64,000 nt of DNA from WHTK01 sp965197795. GTDB taxonomy: Bacteria; Chloroflexota; Dehalococcoidia; DSTF01; WHTK01. Each line of letters begins with the position of its first letter. Position 1 is the stretch's first letter. This document shows, one piece after another, positions 1 through 10,261 of the stretch. Location of the stretch: positions 2,914,001 through 2,978,000 of the forward strand of contig OZ240228.1 in the NCBI GenBank assembly GCA_965197795.1, read 5' to 3'. Under the pieces are notes generated by a model. It made no database searches. It was not told the origin of the DNA and saw only the letters and a program-made list of their open reading frames with translations. The position numbers were made by a program, and so were the translations under genes.

Positions 1-168
1 GGGCCACCCTGTACCACGTGACGTGTGTCTGTGGCGCGCCGTGGAGGAGCAGAAGCGGTGGCCCGGACCCACCGTGGGTGACTCTCAGCGTAGCCTCATC
101 GAGGCCGATCATCTCAGTCTGAAATCCCTCAAACACCGCTTGATGCCCCCTTCTCGGCTGCCAGCCGA

Positions 169-1178
169 TCACTTTAACGTCTGAAGTACGGCAGGACCTG
201 GCTGCCAATCAGCTCGATTCCTCCGATAGGGTCGAGCCCATGCGGGCGAACCGAAATCGACTCGACTCGCCCCCGCCGCGAGGCAGGACTCGACCTGGCG
301 AATGACGTCTGCTGCAGTCCCGGCGAAGGCGAACCGCGCCAGAAGCGCGTCGGGGATGGCACGAGAGGCGGCTTCCATGTCGCCTCTCCTCGCGGCATCG
401 CTGACCGCCGCGATGGCGTCCGGGAAGGCCTCGGCGGCCGGGGTGTCCAGCCGTCCGATGACCGGAATGTAGGTCGCCGCACGCCGCCGGGCCTCCTCGA
501 CGGCGACCTTGCGATCCTCGTCGACGATCGTAACCGCGCCCAGCACGACACCGATGCTTGTGGGATCGCGTTGCCCTTGCAACGCGCCGGGAGCGATGCG
601 TTCCCTGGCTAACGTCGCCATCTCAGGCGCAGCTGTGCCGCCTACCTTGACTTCGTCCGCGATTTCGCCGGCGAGGTGCAGCATCCGCTCGCCCCAACCG
701 CCGATCATCAGAGAAGGTCTGTTGTCGGTCACCTGGTAGTTGAGGCGAAAGCCCGGAGCAACTGAGTAGTGGCGGCCTTCGAATCCGTTCGTATTGCACT
801 CGATGAGGTACTCGATAACAGAGGCAGCCTCGGCGACCTGCCGCACGGTGGCCGGCCTCAGCCCAACCTGGTCAAGCCACGCGCCGGCCGCCAAACCGAT
901 GAACACGGGCCCGCTGCGCATCGCACCGAGTGCGGCCATCAGGCGACCACGCCGTCCCAGGAGGCGTACTTCGGTACGGCCAGACAGGCGAGGCCTAGCC
1001 TCGCGGTCTTGTCGCGCTCCGCCAGCGCAAGCAGAAGCGGTGCCGGTGGCGGATCGCCGAGGTCGTCCCAGACCCTCAGAGCTGGGAACTCGAACCTGGC
1101 GGCGGCCGCGGCGAGGCGCTGGATGCGGTCCGGATCGACCTCGGCACGGAACGAGAGGCCGACGGCTGCTGAGGTCAT
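169..1178 (-). pseudogene. Luciferase-like (F420/FMN-dependent) oxidoreductase, frameshifted
   Basis: The family uses FMN or F420 in a TIM-barrel oxidoreductase of about 320-340 residues. The N-terminal part (ATG at 1178, reading to a stop at 939) and the C-terminal part (from about 945 to 169) lie in different frames. Joined, they give a continuous protein of about 335 residues with the typical late segment IGGWGERMLHLAGEIADEVK and the end segment on residues per bin of mass flow. One single-base indel near 940-945 explains the break. Its ATG overlaps the TGA of the upstream TIGR04076-like gene (ATGA), so the two were co-translated. The exact substrate cannot be told. The break may be real decay or a sequence error. 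Confidence 0.7.
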
Positions 1179-1516
1179 CCGATACCAGACTCGGAGTTGG
1201 GGGCTTCGCGCGGGAACGAGGTCCTGCCGGTGCGTTTGATTCGGAAGACGGCGCCGCAGGCCGCATCCGGGCAAGCGATTTCCGTATCCGCGCCCATCCA
1301 GTCTCCGTCTATTGCAGTCCGTTGCTTGGCCGGCAGCAAGGGCAATAGCGAAGCGAGCGCATACAACGAGAAGGAGGTCGGGCGGTCGAAGACGAGGTTC
1401 TCACCGACGACCCTGAACGCCGTCCCCGCCTCGTGACTGCAAGTGAAGGAGCGACCTTCCCTGCACCACACCTCGACGTTCAGATCGAAGAACTCGACAT
1501 CAGGATTCCCGGCCAT
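1175..1516 (-). CDS. TIGR04076-like small conserved protein
   Basis: A protein of 113 residues with the pattern of the TIGR04076 family: LYALASLLPLLPAKQR, then DWMGADTEIACPDAACG and a final FRIKRTG block. The family has no settled function. I chose ATG at 1516 because a GGGGGTG Shine-Dalgarno-like stretch lies just upstream; a TTG at 1537 is possible. The two cysteines in the CPDAAC motif could bind metal, which is inference. It is followed with a 4-base overlap by the luciferase-like gene, so the pair is probably one transcription unit. Confidence 0.6.
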   Translation of the reverse strand: MAGNPDVEFFDLNVEVWCREGRSFTCSHEAGTAFRVVGENLVFDRPTSFSLYALASLLPLLPAKQRTAIDGDWMGADTEIACPDAACGAVFRIKRTGRTSFPREAPNSESGIG

Positions 1517-1573
1517 GGACACCCCCACAGAATGCAATCTGGCATCCCGTAGCTTAGCGTCTCGGGCCCTGGC

Positions 1574-2321
1574 TCACTCCTCGGCCGCGTTGTGCTCCCG
1601 GATACGGCGATCAACCGTCGAGGCCAGCAGTTCCGGAGCATGGACGATCCAATCGTGCGGCAGTAGACTGTTATGCAGGCCCAGCAGGGTGAATGAATTC
1701 GCCACGCCAATCACATTCATCCCGGCAGCGAGGCCGGCCTCCACCCCAGGCGGTGAGTCTTCGATGACCAGGCAATGGGCGGGGTCGACGCCAAGCCTGG
1801 ACGCCGTGGTCAAGTAGATTTCCGGGTCGGGCTTGCCGTGCGTCACTTGATCCAGACCAACCACAGAGGCGAAGCTCTCGGTCAGATTCAGGGCTCGCAG
1901 CACTCGCTCGGCTTCCGCCGTACGCGATGAAGTAGCCAGGCCGATCTGGCACCCGTTTGAGTGGGCAGCGTTGACCAGGGCAACGGTATGAGGCCACTGA
2001 TTCTCACGCAGGACCGCGTCGTCGGAGACAAGCTCGTCGTAGAGGCGCAGACGTATCGCGGTGAGTACATCTGCAGGTTCCGCCGCGCCATACTGCGCCA
2101 TCAAGGGAATGCAAAGCTCCCCAAGGCTGAACACGTCCATGATGTGACGCGAAAGCACCAGACGCGTCTGCCCGACGACTTCTTGATAGCTCTCGAGCAC
2201 TTGCTCTAGAGAGACGTCAGTACGGCCGAGCTCCTGAATCGCCCTGTGGTAACAGCTTGCCTTGAGCCGTTCACTCTTTATCAGGGTCCCGTCGAGATCG
2301 AAAGATCACCGCGTTTATCAT
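1574..2321 (-). pseudogene. HAD-superfamily phosphatase (beta-phosphoglucomutase-like), 5' frameshift
   Basis: The body has the HAD motifs: motif I DLDGTL in the codons just after position 2299, motif II ATSS, the lysine region HGKPDPEIY, and motif III VIEDSPPGVEAG. The cap domain is the alpha-helical type of the phosphoglucomutase/GS1 group. An ATG at 2321 encodes MINAVIF, but one extra base at 2300 shifts it out of frame from the catalytic DLDGT, and a TGA lies upstream in the main frame. Without that base the protein would be about 248 residues, normal for the family. Substrate unknown; likely a small sugar phosphate. Confidence 0.7.
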
Positions 2322-2481
2322 GTGCTACGCCTTAGTCCGATGCCTTACGCTCGGATGCCCTTTGCTATTGTCTGTCAGAACGTGACTCATTGTATGGCTG
2401 CTTCGTTGCTGGCGCGGACTCACCTCCATACGTGACGTGGACGCCCCAACGAGGCCCGGCCTTTGCTTCAAGGTCCGAGCT

Positions 2482-3441
2482 TCAAGGCGTTATCACGGCT
2501 TGGACTGACTCACCCAGCACCGCTCGCCGCACGTTAGCGAAGGCAAAGTCGGCGCTGCGGGACACGATTTCGGCTGAGAGTCCCGATTGATGCGGCGTGA
2601 TCAGGACGTTGTCCAGGTCAAGCAATGGATTGTCCGCCGGCGTCGGCTCCTGCTCCATGACGTCCAACGCCGCGCCGGCGATTTGGTTGGCCACGAGGGC
2701 TTCGTATAGCGCGTTCTCGTCGATGACTTGGCCGCGCGTCGTGTTAATCAGGATAGCGCTGGACTTCATCATCCCGAACTCCCGAGCGCCGATCAGGCGT
2801 CGCGTCTCCGGCGTAAGCGCGACGTGCAACGACACGACGTCCGAGGTGCGCAATAGCTCATCGAATGGCATGTAGCGGGCGTGAAGCGCCTCTTCCACGC
2901 TTGCGGTCAGCCGGGAACGTTTGTAGTAGACGGTGTCGCAGCCGAATCCGGTCAGCAGGCGTGCCGTAGCCGAGCCGATCGCCCCCACTCCCAGGAGGCC
3001 AACTTGCGTACCGGACAGCTCCCAGGTGGGAAATTGATTGAGACCTTGATTCCAGCGACGCTCCCTGGCGTTCCTCGATTGGCGCAGGATTCCACGGCTC
3101 AGGCTGAGTAGCATGCCAATCGTGTGTTCGGCCACGGGAATGGCGCTGCTGCCCCCGTTGTTGGCAAGCGGTATGCCGAGTGCGGCGATGGCCCCTAGGT
3201 CGAGCTTGTCGTAACCAGCCCCGATGCCCTGCAGCAACTTGACGCCGGAGCAACGCCGAAGCACCTCGGGCGAGATAGTGGCCGCGGCCAGGATGACAGC
3301 TTCGGTAGATTCACATACAGCCGCCTTCTCTTGATCCGAAGCGGAGTTGGCGACAACCACGGTTTCCATGTCGGGATGGGCTTCCGCCATGAATCGAGCG
3401 TGGCGCTCCGGCCCATTCCACGTAACGATGCCGGGCTTCAT
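2482..3441 (-). CDS. D-isomer-specific 2-hydroxyacid dehydrogenase
   Basis: NAD(P)-dependent reduction of a 2-oxoacid, cytoplasmic. The Rossmann motif GVGAIG sits at about residue 150. The catalytic Arg is in NTTRG, a Glu follows about 29 residues later, and the catalytic His is in TPHQSG near the C-terminus. At 319 residues the length is normal. The start at 3441 (ATG) has GGGAG six bases upstream; an in-frame GTG lies at 3453. The gene is intact, unlike several neighbours. Substrate cannot be assigned (glyoxylate, hydroxypyruvate and phosphoglycerate enzymes share these motifs). Confidence 0.85.
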   Translation of the reverse strand: MKPGIVTWNGPERHARFMAEAHPDMETVVVANSASDQEKAAVCESTEAVILAAATISPEVLRRCSGVKLLQGIGAGYDKLDLGAIAALGIPLANNGGSSAIPVAEHTIGMLLSLSRGILRQSRNARERRWNQGLNQFPTWELSGTQVGLLGVGAIGSATARLLTGFGCDTVYYKRSRLTASVEEALHARYMPFDELLRTSDVVSLHVALTPETRRLIGAREFGMMKSSAILINTTRGQVIDENALYEALVANQIAGAALDVMEQEPTPADNPLLDLDNVLITPHQSGLSAEIVSRSADFAFANVRRAVLGESVQAVITP

Positions 3442-3586
3442 CCGTACTCCCACTTCGATTGAACTCTGATCTTGGCTGTACTGTCTTCAGGCTCCCGAAA
3501 CGAACTCGATTCCTTTTGCCGTACCCTGCTCGGTAGGATAACGTCGCCGCGGACCGGCTTAGCTTAGGGCGTCAAGGGAGATCGAG

Positions 3587-4444
3587 ATGGACGTATCGCT
3601 GGCGGATAAGGTTGCACTGGTCACCGGCGCCAGCCCCAACATGGGCAGCGGCATCGCCCTGGTGCTCGGGAAGTACGGCGCGAAGGTCGCGTGCAATGAC
3701 ATCCGCCCCGACCTCGCGGACGCCGCGGTAAGCCGACTCGAGCGCAACGGCTGCGGGGCGATGGCTATCCCCGGCGACGTCACCGATGATGCCGCGGTGA
3801 AGGCTTACGTCGAAGCCGTGCTCGAGCGCTGGGGGCGGATCGACATCCTCGTCAACTGCGCGGCGATCCTCGGCGGCGCGAGCCTGCTGGACATCGAGGT
3901 CGAGGCCTTCCAGCGGCAACTCGTCGTGCAGTGCGTCGGCATGCTGACCAATACGAAGCACGTGGCGCGTTCGATGATCGACCGCGGCATCAGGGGGAGT
4001 GTCGTCAACATCGCTTCGACCTCGGCCTGGCAGGGCACAGGCGGCAACATCGGCTACGGCACCAGCAAGGGCGCCGTCTTGCAGTTCACCCGCGCGGCGG
4101 CGATGGACCTCGCCCCGTACGGCATCCGCGTCAATAGCTGTTCGCCGCCGTCCACGCAAGCGGATAATCCTGAGCTCCTGGCCGCGAACAGGGACAACTC
4201 GGACATGGGCTTCTACCCCCGCGCCGGACTGGAGGCGCGCCGCATGATGCCCATGAGGGAGCTGCCTACGCCCACGGACCACGGCCACATGGTGGCCTTC
4301 ATGGCCTCGGACTTCGCGCGGCTCGTAACCGGCGCCGACCTCAGCGCCGACGGCGGTGCGCTGGCCAAGTACTGGGCGTACGTACCGCCGGAGGACGGAG
4401 CCGGCCCGCTGCCTCTCGTGCCGCTGGACGTGACGCAGGTCTAG
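3587..4444 (+). CDS. Short-chain dehydrogenase/reductase (SDR)
   Basis: Classical SDR of 285 residues. The cofactor-binding motif TGASPNMGSG is at residues 14-23, NCAA near 90, the catalytic Ser in NIASTS near 145, and YGTSK as the catalytic Tyr-Lys pair near 160. It has a C-terminal extension of about 25 residues beyond the usual TGADLSADGG end. ATG 3587 is preceded by GGGAGA. It diverges from the hydroxyacid dehydrogenase gene across about 145 bases. The substrate is not predictable. Confidence 0.85.
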   Translation: MDVSLADKVALVTGASPNMGSGIALVLGKYGAKVACNDIRPDLADAAVSRLERNGCGAMAIPGDVTDDAAVKAYVEAVLERWGRIDILVNCAAILGGASLLDIEVEAFQRQLVVQCVGMLTNTKHVARSMIDRGIRGSVVNIASTSAWQGTGGNIGYGTSKGAVLQFTRAAAMDLAPYGIRVNSCSPPSTQADNPELLAANRDNSDMGFYPRAGLEARRMMPMRELPTPTDHGHMVAFMASDFARLVTGADLSADGGALAKYWAYVPPEDGAGPLPLVPLDVTQV

Positions 4445-4822
4445 CAGAGCTCCCGAGAAGGCAGCCAGCGCGAAGCGGCACCGAGTGTCCATGGCCAGCG
4501 TCAAGCAGCCATCAAGAAAGGCGTCTATAAACCGAAACTATCGACAGAGGTCAAGTCGAATGGCTCCACAGCCCACCTGTGACAGCATTTTCGGACACCG
4601 CTGGCGGATGCGGGTGCCGAAAGATCTCAATTCGGCGATCGTCGGCGCATGTCGCGTCTGTGCAGCCGTACGAATCTGGCCGACCCCAAAAGCTTCCCCG
4701 ACACCAGAGAGTGACTCCCCTGACCCGGGTAGCGTTCCTGACTCTCACCAAGGTGCCGAAACAGGGGCATCCACGGTGCCTCGCAGCGCCTAGTACTCGG
4801 CCTCTCGGATTTGGGTCATCCT
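4445..4822. other. Intergenic stretch without a recognisable gene
   Basis: 378 bases between the SDR gene and a small convergent gene. Open frames exist on both strands, but their translations are low in hydrophobic periodicity, have no ribosome binding site and match nothing I know. I see no clear terminator or tRNA. Confidence 0.5.
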
Positions 4823-5062
4823 TTACGGCGTCGCCTTCCGATTGCTAACTCCAACGATCTCGCCGAGACTGGTGGCGAACCTTCTACCGTCCTCACCCAT
4901 AACATGAATTATGGGCAGGCCGTCGCGAGGTAAGACGTCCGGGCCGATTTGCTCGACCGTGAACCACTCGTCTTCCTCGTCGAGGAGTATCAGGCGGTCG
5001 CCCGGCGAAATTGTTGCGGTCTTTGCGCCACTCTTCCAGACGACGGAGCGTTGATTAGCCAT
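4823..5062 (-). CDS. Small hypothetical protein
   Basis: 79 residues from ATG at 5062 (a TTG at 5070 is also in frame). The composition is protein-like: an acidic beta-rich core (GDRLILLDEEDEWFTVEQIG) followed by a second strand region (PIIHVMGEDGRRFATSLGEIVGV), suggesting a small beta-barrel such as an SH3-like fold. I recognise no family. No strong Shine-Dalgarno sequence is visible. Confidence 0.45.
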   Translation of the reverse strand: MANQRSVVWKSGAKTATISPGDRLILLDEEDEWFTVEQIGPDVLPRDGLPIIHVMGEDGRRFATSLGEIVGVSNRKATP

Positions 5063-5164
5063 CGGCACCAATTCTAGTCGGCTGAAACGACTCCTTCACC
5101 CCACGCGCCCGAACGCCAAGTTGCCACTACCTTGCCTGCTGCACAAGATGTGGGCGACTGGCCG

Positions 5165-5340
5165 CTATCTGGCACGGTAGCCGCCATCCACCACCATGGC
5201 GAGCGTGGATTTCAACACCCACAGTCCGGTTGACACCCTAACGCGCGCGAAAGAGCATTGCCGAAGACTCGGTCCCTGGGCGAGGAGCAAAGCCAGCCCT
5301 ACATCTCGCGGAGCTGATGGGCGGCGGCGAGGTAGACGTC
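5165..5340 (-). pseudogene. Remnant of a short-chain dehydrogenase C-terminus
   Basis: The minus strand ends with MVVDGGYRAR and a TAG, the typical C-terminus of SDR enzymes (VDGG-Y). Upstream in neighbouring frames are PRDVGLALLLAQGPS, resembling the SDR segment before the last helix, and VNRTVGVEIHA, resembling the following strand. The pieces lie in different frames and no Rossmann or YxxxK motif is nearby, so only a decayed fragment seems left. Assignment rests on short matches. Confidence 0.35.
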
Positions 5341-5516
5341 CGCTGCGAGCCGAGGCTGCGACCGTCACCAACGTCGCCGCCGGCCTATGGCTGGGGCGAC
5401 AGCGCAGGCCAGCGGTTGACACCAACCGGACGCTTGCGAACGGCACTCTCATGCCGTATAACGCACGTGGTGCGCCAAGTGATCGCCTCACAAATTCCAC
5501 GCGAGGGCTGCTGCCG

Positions 5517-5906
5517 ATGCTTGCCATCAACAGCAAGTGGAAGTCGTTCAGAGAAGCTGAGGCCGACCGAGAGTACCTGATCTTATTGACAAGTCTAGCG
5601 TTGAAAAGATACTGGACCGTACCGAAGTTCCTGCGACTGAGCACGGCCGTCCAGGCGCAACTGGCTGAGTCGCAAGGTCTTCTCGGATATACGATGTCGG
5701 CCCAGCTGCTGAGCAAGAAGTACTGGACGCTCTCAGTGTGGGAGGACGAACAGAAGCTGGCGGACTTTCGAACTAATTTGCCCCACAGGGATGTCATGGA
5801 GGAGTTGCGGCCCGGAGCGAAGTTCACGGTCATCAGATGGAAGATTTCTGGCTCAGCCGTTCCGCCGACCTGGAATGACGCCTTCGAGCGCGCGGGCGTG
5901 GACTAG
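5517..5906 (+). CDS. Antibiotic biosynthesis monooxygenase-like (dimeric alpha/beta barrel) protein
   Basis: 129 residues. The segment LLTSLALKRYWTVPKFLRLS, then LLGYTMSAQLLSKKYWTLSVWEDEQKL and PHRDVMEELRP, fits the ferredoxin-like dimeric barrel family that includes ABM and spheroidene-monooxygenase-like proteins. The motif W-T-L-S-V-W-E-D is the family's central strand. ATG 5517 has GAGGG upstream; longer in-frame starts exist from 5196 but the extra residues look non-coding. The function is unknown; such proteins bind haem or small aromatic substrates. Confidence 0.6.
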   Translation: MLAINSKWKSFREAEADREYLILLTSLALKRYWTVPKFLRLSTAVQAQLAESQGLLGYTMSAQLLSKKYWTLSVWEDEQKLADFRTNLPHRDVMEELRPGAKFTVIRWKISGSAVPPTWNDAFERAGVD

Positions 5907-5922
5907 CGCGTTCCCTCCCGCT

Positions 5923-6057
5923 GTGCGTGAGCGGTTCCACGAAAAGAGATGGGTTGATTGGCACCTCTTTCGGGCAGTGGCCTCGACGGCCGCGTTCGCC
6001 TGCCTCGCATGGGCCCTGGTGTTGCACGGGCGCTCATATCGGGCGAGGCAAGGATGA
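5923..6057 (+). pseudogene. Possible remnant of a DUF1772-like membrane protein C-terminus
   Basis: A short reading frame encodes VRERFHEKRWVDWHLFR followed by a hydrophobic helix (AVASTAAFACLAWALVL). The pattern of a tryptophan/histidine-rich loop and then one membrane helix resembles the C-terminal end of DUF1772 (anthrone oxygenase-like) proteins. The other three helices are absent, so this would be a fragment. Weak evidence. Confidence 0.25.
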
Positions 6058-6252
6058 GCACTGCATTTCCTATCCGAGCGCTGGACATGAAAGACCGAGC
6101 GTCTCCGAGTAGTACTACTGGCGAATCCAAAAACGGGGCAGGGCCATCGCTTCGCTTACCAGGCGCCGGCCTTCGAAGTCGAATGTGAGCTGGTGTACGA
6201 CGAGTCCGGTTTGGTCACGGACTATCCAAGACTAGCAGTCCGAGCCGGCTGA
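6058..6252 (+). pseudogene. Possible remnant of a glycolipid-binding-like protein (PF06475)
   Basis: Two frames together read STAFPIRALDM and then KTERLRVVLLANPKTG, followed by AYQAPAFEVECELVYDE and SGLVTDYPRLAVRAG, ending with TGA at 6250-6252. The block around FPIRAL and the terminal D-x-x-G-L-V-x-D-Y-P pattern resemble the C-terminal part of the putative glycolipid-binding family. A frame change near 6090 and the missing N-terminus make it a fragment. Pattern match from memory only. Confidence 0.3.
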
Positions 6253-6279
6253 ACAAAGTCACCTATCAGGCTAAGCACG

Positions 6280-6807
6280 ATGCGAGAAGTTTCAGACACG
6301 TTCCTGCTCAACCTGGCCGTGGTCTCTTCTACCCTGGTCGGCTTCTTCCTGATTGGCGTGTTCTATTACATCGAGACCGGCTTTCGCCGGACCGTTTATG
6401 GGCGCGAGGTTGTTGGGCAGTACTTCTACTCCGGCACCAGGATCGTGTTAGTGCTGTTCGCGTTCCCGATCGGCCTCTCACTCACGCTGGTTGCCCTGGA
6501 GCCGGTCTGGAACCACGTGTTCTTCGCCATCTTGAGCCTCCTGCTCATAGCGGCGAAACTTGACAGTGAGCTGCGCATGTGGGCAGTCGAGAGGGTCACC
6601 CACTCGGCCGTGCTGCTGGCTAACGAAGTCTTAGGCACGCTTGTAGTGCTGGTGCTTGTGCCGCTCCCATGGGTTCTCGGAGGATTCGCGCCGACCAGAG
6701 AAGACCTCACGTGGGCGATTCTCCTGGCGTTCGCCATGGGGTACCTGAGCATCGGCGCGACGGTGCTCTCGGCCTTCAACCTTTCTAGAATTGAGGACTC
6801 GGATTGA
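6280..6807 (+). CDS. Polytopic membrane protein of unknown function
   Basis: 175 residues with about five hydrophobic segments: near residues 10-30, 50-72, 78-95, 110-135 and 145-168. Charged residues cluster between them (ETGFRRTVYGREVVGQ). No catalytic motif is visible and I do not recognise the family. The gene is intact, ATG at 6280, with no strong ribosome binding site. A hairpin at about 6961-6986 could end its transcript. Confidence 0.6.
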   Translation: MREVSDTFLLNLAVVSSTLVGFFLIGVFYYIETGFRRTVYGREVVGQYFYSGTRIVLVLFAFPIGLSLTLVALEPVWNHVFFAILSLLLIAAKLDSELRMWAVERVTHSAVLLANEVLGTLVVLVLVPLPWVLGGFAPTREDLTWAILLAFAMGYLSIGATVLSAFNLSRIEDSD

Positions 6808-7302
6808 ACCGGGTCGGCCCTGGACCTCAGCAGCGAGGTGCTCAGCGACGTCCGGCGACTTGGCGGGGCGGCGGTCCTTCGCGCCGACAACGGTCACTGG
6901 CCCGATTACGTAGTTGGGCCCGTTTCCGGTTCGGTCGTATCGCAGATGGTTACGCAGAGGGAAAGGCGAGGTGCTACTCGCCTTTCTTCACATACTGAAG
7001 AGTTAAAGAGTGGAACTGCTAGCTGTGCTTGCTAGAAGACGTATCGCCTGCGGGCATGCCAGAGATGCGCGTGCCGAGTGCGGCTGGATGCAACTTTCAG
7101 GCGGGGTCAGCCGGCGCGGCCGTACTGTTACCAACTCTGGCCGCGTAAGAACCGGAAACCACCAACCACCGTGAAGTCAAACCTCCAGTTATGCGCAAAA
7201 GGATAGAGCCTCCGCTTCGGTTCAATGTGATGTCTTGGCCAACGCTAGGAATGCGTTCTGGTATCGAACCGATGCTCAACTGGCACATTCCAAGTCTGAC
7301 CT
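6808..7302. other. Intergenic region between convergent genes
   Basis: About 495 bases between the membrane protein and the end of the RND exporter. Apart from the hairpin at 6961-6986 I see no gene, tRNA or repeat. The short frames present do not look like protein. Confidence 0.5.
6961..6990. terminator. Intrinsic terminator-like hairpin
   Basis: A perfect 10-bp stem, GAAAGGCGAG with CTCGCCTTTC, encloses a 6-base loop and is followed by TTC. It lies between convergent transcription units and could serve both directions, although the T-run is short. Confidence 0.5.
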
Positions 7303-10154
7303 TTAACCTCCTAACGAAACGCGCCAACCCAGGCCAAAGCCGGGCTTTCGTCGTATCTGTATCCACTTCCAAGCACGTTCAACTGGCAGTCCTGTCTTAG
7401 CCTCTCGCTCGGGCGTGGCAATGAGCAGCAGCGACGGGAGCACAACGAGCGAGGACACGAGCGCCAAGAAGATCATCGTTGCCGTGAGAATTCCGTAAGC
7501 TGCAAACATCGGCATCGGCGCGAGCCCCATGATCGCAAAGCCGACGATGCTCGATGCCGCGGAAGCGAGAAGCGCGAGTCCAGTGGCACCCACCGCCTTT
7601 TGCAGAGCTTCATCTCGGCTGGCCCGGCGCCGAAGTTCCTCGCGGAAACGCTCCGTCATGTGAATGGAGTAGTCGAGGCCGACCCCGACGGACACTGCGC
7701 CGATCGTTGCCGTTACGAAGTTCAAGGAGAAGCCCGCCGTCTGCATGATCGGTAGAGCCACGCAGCAACCAGGCCAATCGGAATAACGGTGACCACGGCG
7801 TAGCGGAATGAGCGCATCGTTACGAGCAAAAGCAGAAAGGCGCCGAGTGCCGCGATAGGTAGCGACGTCTGAAGAGTCTTCGTAGTCGCATCCAGCGTTT
7901 GCTCTCGCTCAAAAGGCGAGCCCGTGAGCCCGACGCGCACGATCGCTGGGCTCTCTTCGAGGACTGATAGGTCGTTTGTCAGGGCCTGGCGAGCAGACGT
8001 TACCGCGCTTTGCTCCCGCGTCCCCGGGATTCCGAGCGAGAAGATCGCCACGGAGCCGCTCGGTTTCTCACCATCGTAGGACAGGACAGTCCTGACCTCG
8101 CCAGGGGTGAACACGTTGGTCTGCCTGTCAAACGGGACGCCCTTAGTAGTCGCGAACTCGTATGCGGCTTGAAGTTGCTCCCTCGAGTCGGGCAGGCCAT
8201 CGCCGTCACCATCCGTGATTTTGGTGCCGGTTGTTGCTTCAATTTGAGCGCGGGCGTACTCGCTCTCCGTCAGGCGGCTCAAGATCGTCAGAACGTTGTC
8301 GTCGACATTTGCTTCACCGTCCGCCTCCCTGCCGACGAAGGGATTCTCAGCTAGTCGCGCTACGAAACCCTCGATGCTCGCAAGTGCGTCAGGATCAGCA
8401 AGGTCGCCCGCGACGTAGACCGTTGCCGGTTCGCCGCCTCGATCACTCACGTGCTCGTCGAGCTTATCCAGGCCCACGACGAAGTCCGAGTTGCTAGCGA
8501 AAAAATCCTTGACCTCGAACGTTGCCTCGAGGCGGGTGGCAAGAAGAATCGAGCCAAACGTGATGGCTGCGACGACCGGGAGGACGTACACCCTGTGTCC
8601 GGCCAGGGTTGTTAGAACCCCCGTCAGAAAGCCGCCCTCTTCAGCCACAGCCGGTACGCAGAAGGTCGTTGGTCGGACTCTGACCCCAGCGCGCTCATGC
8701 GCTTGAGCAGGATGAGGGGCAGGAGCACGTGAATTACGATGGACGCGACGATCAGCACGAGCCCAGCCACCGGACTGACCGCCACGAGGAAGATAACGGC
8801 CGTCCCCGAGAGCATTGCGACGTTCGCCGCGCCGACGGCCGGGAGGACGCGCCCGAGGAGTGAGGAAGGCCTACCAACAGGACCTCGGAGCTCATCGATT
8901 CGCATCATGACGAGCGGCACGAGGACTCCAAGTACGAGGAAGGACGCGGACACGGCGATGGCAGCGGCGACACCGAAGTGAACCACGGCCTCAACCCCCG
9001 ACGAGGCGTTGGCAAGAAAGGCGATGCTATCGCTCAGCATGGCGAGTACAAGGGCACCGAGCACGCCAGCGAAACCGGTGCGTAGAGCACGCCGGGCCGA
9101 ATTGCCGGCGAGCATTTCCTCACGGTAGCGGCGCAGGGCATGGACGACGAAGTCGACTCCGAGCGAGATCATCGCGATCGGCACGATAAGCTCGATCACT
9201 AGGCCACCCTCGATCCCGACGAGGTTGGAGATGCTCTTGAGCCAAATCATGAGAATCCCCAGGCCGGCCGGTGAGGGCGATGGCCCAATACGACCGCAGG
9301 CTCAGGCCGACGATTCCTACTGCAGCCACGACAGTCAGCATGATGAACATTCCGGCGACTTTACCCTCGTCCTCCGCCTCCAAGCTCGCGTCGATGGCGA
9401 TTCCCCACGCGCGGTAGCTCTGTTCGTCGCCGCGTAGGACTGTCTGGATGTTGCGGCTGAACTCTTCTTTGTCCAGGTCCTCGTCGGAGGCGCTAAGGAC
9501 GCCGCCTCTGACATTGCCGCCTAGCTTTTCGTTATCCGCCAAAACCCTGAAGACCAGCGCGGGCGAAGTCCAATAATCAATCGCGTTGCCGGCTACGACA
9601 CGCCTCTCGCGTTCCGCCCGGCTGGACAGGGTCTCTCTGATCTCCGCCGTTTCCGGGTTCCTCATCAGCTCGTGGAGGGCCAGCTTCACCTGCTCGTCCG
9701 TTGCGGCTGCCAGAGAAACGCCGAAGCGCTCGTCGCTCTGCAACAGTGCCTGTACGGCGTCGGCGATCGTGTAGACGCCAAGGAAGGGCCGGTTCGTGTC
9801 AGTATCGAACGCTGCGAACAAGTAGGGTTGAGCGGGCAAGCCTTCGGGATGGAGCTCGCCCATCCTGTCCGCCTCACGAAGCCGTCGCTCGTTCTCATAC
9901 AGCTCGGAGAGGGTAGCCTGGGAAAGGACATCGCCGCTCCGTGACTCGACCACATAGGCTTCTGCGAAAACCGAAGATGAGAATCGATCCTCGATCTCTT
10001 CACGCAGGTCGAAGACCTCGCCACGCGGCTCGAAGGAGGCGTCCTCCTCCGGCGCCATGGCTACAAGGGGGATGGCCAAGAGAAAGGTAACGAAGATTGC
10101 GGTGAGAATGATGCGCCCCGAGTAACGCTCGAGAAGCTCGCTGATCCTACTCAT
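7303..10154 (-). pseudogene. RND/MMPL-family exporter, broken by three frameshifts
   Basis: Four pieces in shifting frames (10154 to about 9268, to about 8640, to about 7755, to 7303) join into one protein of about 950 residues with the RND repeat plan: helix 1, a long extracytoplasmic domain, helices 2-6, then helix 7, a second extracytoplasmic domain and helices 8-12. The segments ISLGVDFVVHALRRYREE and VSVGVGLDYSIHMTERFREE are the paired conserved helix ends of the two halves. The second domain contains DGDGDGLPDS, a calcium-binding-like loop. The middle break could instead be a boundary between two half-genes (GTG at 8648), but the outer two are clear frameshifts. The role would be proton-driven export of lipid or hydrophobic molecules; it is probably not functional as written. 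Confidence 0.75.
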
Positions 10155-10261
10155 GTTCTTCCTCCTCCACTAGTGGTGCTGGCATAACTCGACGGTAGAG
10201 CCAGTCGAGGAGGAATGCCCCCACCTAAAGGTGGGGTGTGAGGTGGGTTCTTGGAGTGGCC

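Noticed and set aside
1..64. Inverted repeat GGGCCACC / GGTGGCCC at the left edge
   Set aside because: Eight bases with a 48-base loop; no transposase or target duplication nearby, so no support for an insertion sequence.
2390..2590. Plus-strand 66-residue frame over the hydroxyacid dehydrogenase end
   Set aside because: Overlaps the conserved C-terminus of an intact gene and has no ribosome binding site.
3572..4504. Long minus-strand open frame opposite the SDR gene
   Set aside because: Antisense shadow: Arg/His/Asp-rich translation without motifs, while the plus frame has complete SDR signatures. Same reasoning for antisense frames over pnp, tuf, dnaK and pepA.
8624..8648. Two separate half-size exporter genes instead of one
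   Set aside because: A GTG at 8648 could start a second gene, but no Shine-Dalgarno sequence is clear and both outer joins are frameshifts, so one broken gene is favoured, not proven.
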